In this document: piece after piece, positions 60,375 to 64,000 of the stretch
Numbering within the stretch: position 1 is the stretch's first letter
How the letters are laid out: each line of letters starts with the position of its first letter
NCBI GenBank assembly: GCA_964371865.1
Contig: CAYJOR010000002.1
Location: 74,483 to 138,482 of the forward strand
Direction of reading: 5' to 3'
Length of the DNA: 64,000 nucleotides
DNA from: CAYJAZ01 sp964371865
GTDB lineage: Bacteria > Desulfobacterota > Desulfovibrionia > Desulfovibrionales > Desulfovibrionaceae
Position numbers and translations under genes: made by a program
The notes under the pieces: generated by a model
Database searches by the model: none
Told to the model about the DNA's origin: nothing
Seen by the model: the letters and a program-made list of their open reading frames with translations, nothing else

Positions 60375-61079
60375 TTACTTGTTAGAATTTGTTTTTATTC
60401 TTCGCGCTAAGTAAACCGCCGGAGTATCACAAAGACTTGTGACAAGATATATCACATATGATGAAAAAGTTAATCCCCAAAGTGTTGTAATATCATAACC
60501 TTCAATTCCGTAAAATGCACCAAAAGTAAAAAGAAATGTGTTTAAAGCTTGAGAAATTAAAGTTGAACCATTATTTCTTATCCACAAACCTTTTGTAGAG
60601 CTTTTTAATGCCTTCGTTGTTACTTGCCAAATTTTATCATAAAGCCAAACATCTAAAACTTGACTAAGTGCGTATACGGCGATTCCAACAATCATGAATC
60701 GTGGAACATTTGCAAAAACTTCTCTTATTGCTGGAGTTGCCCAATCGGAAGCACTTGGAGTATAAAGAAACCACGATTGACTTATCAAAACAAAAATAAT
60801 ATTGGCAAGTATACCGGAAATAACAGCCTTTTTAGCTTCTTCTTTGCCTTCATTTTCTGATAAAATGTCTGTCACGAGAAATGTTGAAGCAAAAAGAATA
60901 TTTCCTAGAGTTTGTTCCAGTCCAAAAGCATTAATAAGAATAATAACTTCTATATTTGCTATTATAGTTGCGATAGCAGTCCAAACATAAAGTCCTGCCT
61001 TTCCAAGAACTTTATAAGATAATAAAACTGTAGCATATATTAAAATTAACGATAATATTAATATAATTTCATTAGCCAT
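60375..61079 (-). CDS. yhhQ: YhhQ/VUT-family queuosine-precursor transporter
   Basis: A 234-residue inner-membrane protein with six or seven hydrophobic segments: NEIILILSLILIYATVLLSYKVLG, LFASTFLVTDILSENEGKEEAKKAV (the conserved DxxxExxG(K) motif), FMIVGIAVYALSQVLDVWLYDKI and LWIRNNGSTLISQALNTFLFTFG. E. coli YhhQ imports preQ0 and preQ1; related proteins carry queuine. ATG chosen because GGAGGAG lies upstream and the start overlaps the stop of the upstream radical SAM gene by eight bases; a longer frame would run 13 codons into that gene. Confidence 0.88.
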   Translation of the reverse strand: MANEIILILSLILIYATVLLSYKVLGKAGLYVWTAIATIIANIEVIILINAFGLEQTLGNILFASTFLVTDILSENEGKEEAKKAVISGILANIIFVLISQSWFLYTPSASDWATPAIREVFANVPRFMIVGIAVYALSQVLDVWLYDKIWQVTTKALKSSTKGLWIRNNGSTLISQALNTFLFTFGAFYGIEGYDITTLWGLTFSSYVIYLVTSLCDTPAVYLARRIKTNSNK

Positions 61080-61812
61080 TTGTTGTAACTCCTCCAACTC
61101 CAAAAGCCGTATTTTCAAGTAATATATCTACTCTATTATTATTCACGTAAAGAGGATAAACATCTTTTACAAATATATCAATAACTTTAGGACTTGGCTT
61201 GATTGGTTTAGCGTTCGTCTGCATAATATTTACGCATACTCGCTGAAAATGTTTTAAACCAGTTTCTATATCTTCAATCATACTTTCTTTTGTCTGACCT
61301 GGAATACCTTGAAGAAGGCAACACTCGTCAAAATACTTTGCAATTTCTGCAGGATTATCAGTATCAATCCCTTTTACAAGGTAGCTTTCTCTAAATAAAG
61401 AATCAAAGGTTTCAACACCGATTTTTATTATAATATCTATATCATGATTTTTATATCTATCTCTAATTACATGATTTTCATTTCGATGTGAGTAATGACA
61501 CTCAAAATGGAGCTCTTTGATATTTTTCTCAATACAAATTTTTTCTATCACATTATGCGTATTTTCAGAAAGTTCAAAATAGCTACCTGAATTAATGATT
61601 TCAAGCTTACTATAAATTCCTGTTACTTTCGAGAGTTCTACAAAATTTAGTCTATCATTTTCTTCTTGATCTTTTGAGTAATCGAGATGGTAGTCGCAAA
61701 ATCTGCATTTTCTCCATGTGCAACCATTGCCACGAAGAAGCACAATTTCTCTTTTATTTTTTTCTTCAATCACTGAATAGCGATTCATGATTTCGTTTTC
61801 TAGTATATTCAT
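61072..61812 (-). CDS. Radical SAM protein, QueL-like (queuine lyase candidate)
   Basis: About 246 residues. LLRGNGCTWRKCRFCDYHLD carries the CX3CX2C cluster motif; ELHFECHYSHRNENHVIRDRY, IIIKIGVETFDSLFRESYLVKG and LLQGIPGQTKESMIEDIETGLKHF follow the short barrel of small radical SAM enzymes. It overlaps yhhQ, so a queuosine-salvage role is likely; QueL of gut Clostridia turns queuine into preQ1. I chose the second ATG (AAAGGA seven bases upstream) over one six codons earlier. The QueL assignment rests on motif wording and context and needs an alignment. Confidence 0.68.
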   Translation of the reverse strand: MNILENEIMNRYSVIEEKNKREIVLLRGNGCTWRKCRFCDYHLDYSKDQEENDRLNFVELSKVTGIYSKLEIINSGSYFELSENTHNVIEKICIEKNIKELHFECHYSHRNENHVIRDRYKNHDIDIIIKIGVETFDSLFRESYLVKGIDTDNPAEIAKYFDECCLLQGIPGQTKESMIEDIETGLKHFQRVCVNIMQTNAKPIKPSPKVIDIFVKDVYPLYVNNNRVDILLENTAFGVGGVTTNG

Positions 61813-62015
61813 TAAAGTTTCCTTTTTCATTTAAAGACTGAAATGTTTAGCATAAAAGTTTTTTTCTTTCAAGTGATATATTCATTCATTATTTCAAGGC
61901 ATTACATTTTATATCCTAAAAAACCAGCTAGTTTTATTGACAAGTATTTAATATTTTCATATTCTACTACAAATTCTATAGAAAACGTTTTGATGTTTAA
62001 TATTATGAGGAAATT

Positions 62016-62498
62016 ATGAAAAGATTTATAGTTGAAACTTTTGCAATCTACGAAACAAAAATTGGCTTTATAGAAATTGGTTACGATGGAGATGATATTC
62101 TATCAATTAATAAGGTTTTAAATCTTCCCATAGAAAACTATGGAGTAAAAACTCCCCTCACAGATAAAGTTTATGCTCAGCTTGTTGATTTTTTTGATGG
62201 TAATCTCAAAGAGTTTGACTTTCCTTATAGATTAATAGGTACAGAATTCCAAATAAAGGCGTGGAATGCACTTTGTACTATTCCATATGGTGAGACTCGC
62301 ACTTATAAAGATATGGCGATTGCAGTCGGCAATGAAAAAGCCTGCAGAGCAATTGGCCTTGCAAATAATAAAAATCCTATAGCTTTTGCGATTCCATGCC
62401 ATAGAGTAATTGGCGCAAACGGTAAACTTGTAGGCTATGCGGGCGGGCTTGATTTAAAAGAATTTCTCTTAGAAATGGAAAGAAAAAACAAAGGATAG
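62016..62498 (+). CDS. ogt: Methylated-DNA-protein cysteine methyltransferase
   Basis: A 160-residue repair protein: FQIKAWNALCTIPYGETRTYKDMAIAVGNEKACRAIGLANNKNPIAFAIPCHRVIGANGKLVGYAGGLDLKEFLLEME, with the suicide cysteine in IPCHRV near residue 130. Removes O6-alkyl groups from guanine. Short Ogt form without the Ada domain. Strong GAGG ribosome site; three bases before the alkA-like gene, forming an alkylation-repair pair. Confidence 0.96.
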   Translation: MKRFIVETFAIYETKIGFIEIGYDGDDILSINKVLNLPIENYGVKTPLTDKVYAQLVDFFDGNLKEFDFPYRLIGTEFQIKAWNALCTIPYGETRTYKDMAIAVGNEKACRAIGLANNKNPIAFAIPCHRVIGANGKLVGYAGGLDLKEFLLEMERKNKG

Positions 62499-62501
62499 AC
62501 T

Positions 62502-63140
62502 GTGTACTTTGAATACAATGACACTGCCATTAATTATCTAAAAAAGAAAGACAAAAAACTTGCGGAAGCTATAGATATTATAGGACATATAGAAAGAGAA
62601 GTTGATCCTGATTTATTTTCTTCAGTAATCCATCATATAATAGGACAACAGATTTCAACCGTCGCACAAAAAACAATTTGGAGCAGAATAAAAGAAGCTC
62701 TCACAGTGGTTGATGCTGAAAAACTTTGTGCTATCCCTCTTGAAGATTTACAAAAATTTGGCATGACTTTCAAAAAAGCAGAATATATTAAAGATTTTGC
62801 TCACTTAGTTCATACAAAAGAATTTGATATCGAACATCTTAGAGATTTACCTGACGATGAAGTTATAAAAAAACTTTCATCATTAAAAGGTATAGGAGTT
62901 TGGACGGCAGAAATGCTTATGACTTTTTGCCTACAAAGACAAAATATAATAAGTTATGGAGATTTAGCTATTATTAGAGGTATGAGAATGCTCTATCACC
63001 ATAAAAAAATAGATAAAAAACTTTTTGATAAATATGCGAAAAGATATAGCCCTTACGCGTCTGTAGCAAGTCTTTATTTATGGGCAATTGCCGGTGGTGC
63101 TATCCCAACTATGAAAGATTATGCGCCAAAAAAGAAATAA
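62502..63140 (+). CDS. AlkA-like DNA-3-methyladenine glycosylase II (GTG start)
   Basis: A 212-residue HhH-GPD glycosylase: FSSVIHHIIGQQISTVAQKTIWSRI, LKGIGVWTAEMLMTFCL (helix-hairpin-helix), and NIISYGDLAIIRGMRML where the Asp is the catalytic residue; SPYASVASLYLWAI closes the fold. Shorter than E. coli AlkA (282), lacking the N-terminal TBP-like domain. GTG start with AAGGAT seven bases upstream. Excises alkylated bases; paired with ogt. Confidence 0.9.
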   Translation: MYFEYNDTAINYLKKKDKKLAEAIDIIGHIEREVDPDLFSSVIHHIIGQQISTVAQKTIWSRIKEALTVVDAEKLCAIPLEDLQKFGMTFKKAEYIKDFAHLVHTKEFDIEHLRDLPDDEVIKKLSSLKGIGVWTAEMLMTFCLQRQNIISYGDLAIIRGMRMLYHHKKIDKKLFDKYAKRYSPYASVASLYLWAIAGGAIPTMKDYAPKKK

Positions 63141-63262
63141 TTTATTTTATCAACTGAAAAGTATTCATCAAAATATCAAGCTAAATTCTTATAATTTTTG
63201 CTACATTTAAATTACTTGCAAAAGTAGAAAAAATAGAGTAGTTATTCTCTGTTGAACATGAA

Positions 63263-63305
63263 GCACATTGTGGTGATGTGCCTTATTTTTTTCCGCTGTT
63301 TGCGG
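63263..63305 (+). terminator. Terminator-like hairpin in the hppA leader
   Basis: GCACAT (63263-63268) pairs with ATGTGC (63276-63281) and is followed by a TTATTTTTTT run, then a second small hairpin CCGC/GCGG (63293-63305). It ends 48 bases before the hppA start codon and 123 bases after the alkA-like stop. It may end the repair transcript or act as an attenuator for hppA. Confidence 0.5.
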
Positions 63306-63339
63306 TGTAACTTTAAAAAATTGGTATCAGTGGGGTATT

Positions 63340-64000
63340 ATGTTTTCCTTACTCGTGGTATTCGCTTGTGCAGCAATTGCTATATACTATGCGTTTTCTG
63401 CTTCAAAAGTTGTGTTTTCTGCTCCTGCAGGAAATGAAGAAATGCAACGTATTGCTGGCGCTATTCAAGAAGGTGCTGAAGCTTACCTTGAACGTCAATA
63501 TACAACAATTGCTATAGTTGGTGCAGGTATTACTGTTTTATTATTGATTTTCTTGAACTTTTTTGTAGCATTCGGATTCGTTCTCGGCGCACTTCTTTCA
63601 GGTGTAGCTGGCTTTGTTGGTATGAACGTTTCTGTTCGTGCAAACGTACGTACTGCTGAAGCAGCTCGTAGCGGTCTTGCACCTGCTCTTGATATCGCTT
63701 TCAAATCAGGCGCGATTACTGGTCTTCTAGTTGTTGGTCTTGGTCTTTTAGGCGTAGCAGGTTACTATGCAATTCTAACCATGTTTGCAGTTGAACAAAC
63801 AATTTTGATTGAAGCTTTAGTTGCTCTTTCTTTTGGTGCATCATTAATTTCAATCTTTGCACGTCTTGGCGGCGGTATCTTCACAAAAGGTGCTGACGTT
63901 GGTGCTGACCTTGTTGGTAAAGTTGAAGCTGGTATTCCTGAAGATGATCCAAGAAACCCTGCTGTTATCGCTGATAACGTTGGTGATAACGTTGGTGACT
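63340..64000 (+). CDS. hppA: Membrane-bound proton-translocating pyrophosphatase, N-terminal part (runs off the window)
   Basis: The frame opens MFSLLVVFACAAIAIYYAF after GGGG and continues to the window edge (220 codons). QRIAGAIQEGAEAYLERQY, four hydrophobic segments, FARLGGGIFTKGADVGADLVG and EAGIPEDDPRNPAVIADNVGDNVGD are the signature sequences of H+-PPase, including the pyrophosphate-binding DVGADLVGKVE box. It pumps protons (or sodium) with pyrophosphate, recovering energy from sulfate activation in sulfate reducers. Cation specificity cannot be judged from this part. Confidence 0.95.
   Translation, partial: MFSLLVVFACAAIAIYYAFSASKVVFSAPAGNEEMQRIAGAIQEGAEAYLERQYTTIAIVGAGITVLLLIFLNFFVAFGFVLGALLSGVAGFVGMNVSVRANVRTAEAARSGLAPALDIAFKSGAITGLLVVGLGLLGVAGYYAILTMFAVEQTILIEALVALSFGASLISIFARLGGGIFTKGADVGADLVGKVEAGIPEDDPRNPAVIADNVGDNVGD

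Noticed and set aside
63252..63437. 61-codon plus-strand frame overlapping hppA
   Set aside because: It begins at a TTG, runs through the terminator-like hairpin and then out of frame through the conserved hppA start; cysteine-rich by frame shift only.
1..64000. CRISPR arrays, insertion sequences, prophage or rRNA operons
   Set aside because: No regularly spaced repeats, transposase, integrase or phage structural genes and no rRNA sequence were seen; the only tRNA found is tRNA-Arg(TCT).

Overview
The window is an AT-rich chromosomal segment of a free-living, motile, Gram-negative anaerobe. Several features point to the Desulfovibrionaceae (Desulfobacterota, formerly Deltaproteobacteria), apparently a low-GC member. 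These are the block ribH-nusB-leuS-lptE, the long FAD/iron-sulfur/CCG oxidoreductase, AhbB of the siroheme-dependent heme route, B12-dependent ribonucleotide reductase, SelA, the H+-pyrophosphatase HppA and a NIL-domain ferredoxin. The assignment is inferred from gene content and order, not from a database match.

Layout. 0-1.2 kb: tsf/rpsB with an rpsB leader (minus strand). 1.2-10.3 kb: housekeeping genes (GNAT, nnr, nadK, a ThiS-like protein, ahbB, a radical SAM protein, HIT, HU/IHF, prmC, lpxC) and tRNA-Arg(TCT). The noncoding gaps at 3.4-3.6 and 5.3-5.6 kb hold a small repeat family. 10.5-19.1 kb: an export and surface-release operon consisting of a TolC-like channel, an ABC exporter with a C39-like domain, an HlyD-like adaptor, a LapG-type periplasmic cysteine protease, and a two-TM sensor whose HD-GYP domain has lost its metal ligands. 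19.1-25.3 kb: glycosyltransferase, XRE regulator, ACT protein, TatA, NrdJ and an EamA transporter. 25.4-26.0 kb: a short unit with a sigma-54-type promoter, a tiny membrane protein and a strongly folded 3' region. 26.0-40.2 kb: dense plus-strand housekeeping (ileS-lspA, cpoB-like, NIL ferredoxin, maf, the 1184-residue oxidoreductase, ribH-nusB-leuS-lptE, carbonic anhydrase). 40.3-44.0 kb: a VgrG3-like murein hydrolase domain protein and a chemoreceptor. 44-49 kb: polyphosphate operon ppk1-HD-ppx. 49.7-57.8 kb: radA, a fused lipB-lipA, a GGDEF/EAL protein, selA and folC. 57.9-64 kb: methylthioadenosine salvage pair, a small protein resembling a LapA-type retention module, a queuine salvage pair (YhhQ plus QueL-like), two DNA repair genes and the start of hppA.

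The most interesting theme is c-di-GMP-gated adhesin retention. The 10.5-19.1 kb operon supplies secretion, protease and receptor but contains no adhesin. At 59.6 kb a 221-residue protein has the fold pattern and PAAG tetrapeptide expected of a LapG substrate, but no repeat-rich adhesin body. Other points of note are a near-seamless LipB-LipA fusion with both active sites intact, a consensus sigma-54 site upstream of lpxC, a candidate structured RNA with C-rich loops at 25.7-25.9 kb, and a radical SAM gene overlapping a queuosine-precursor transporter.
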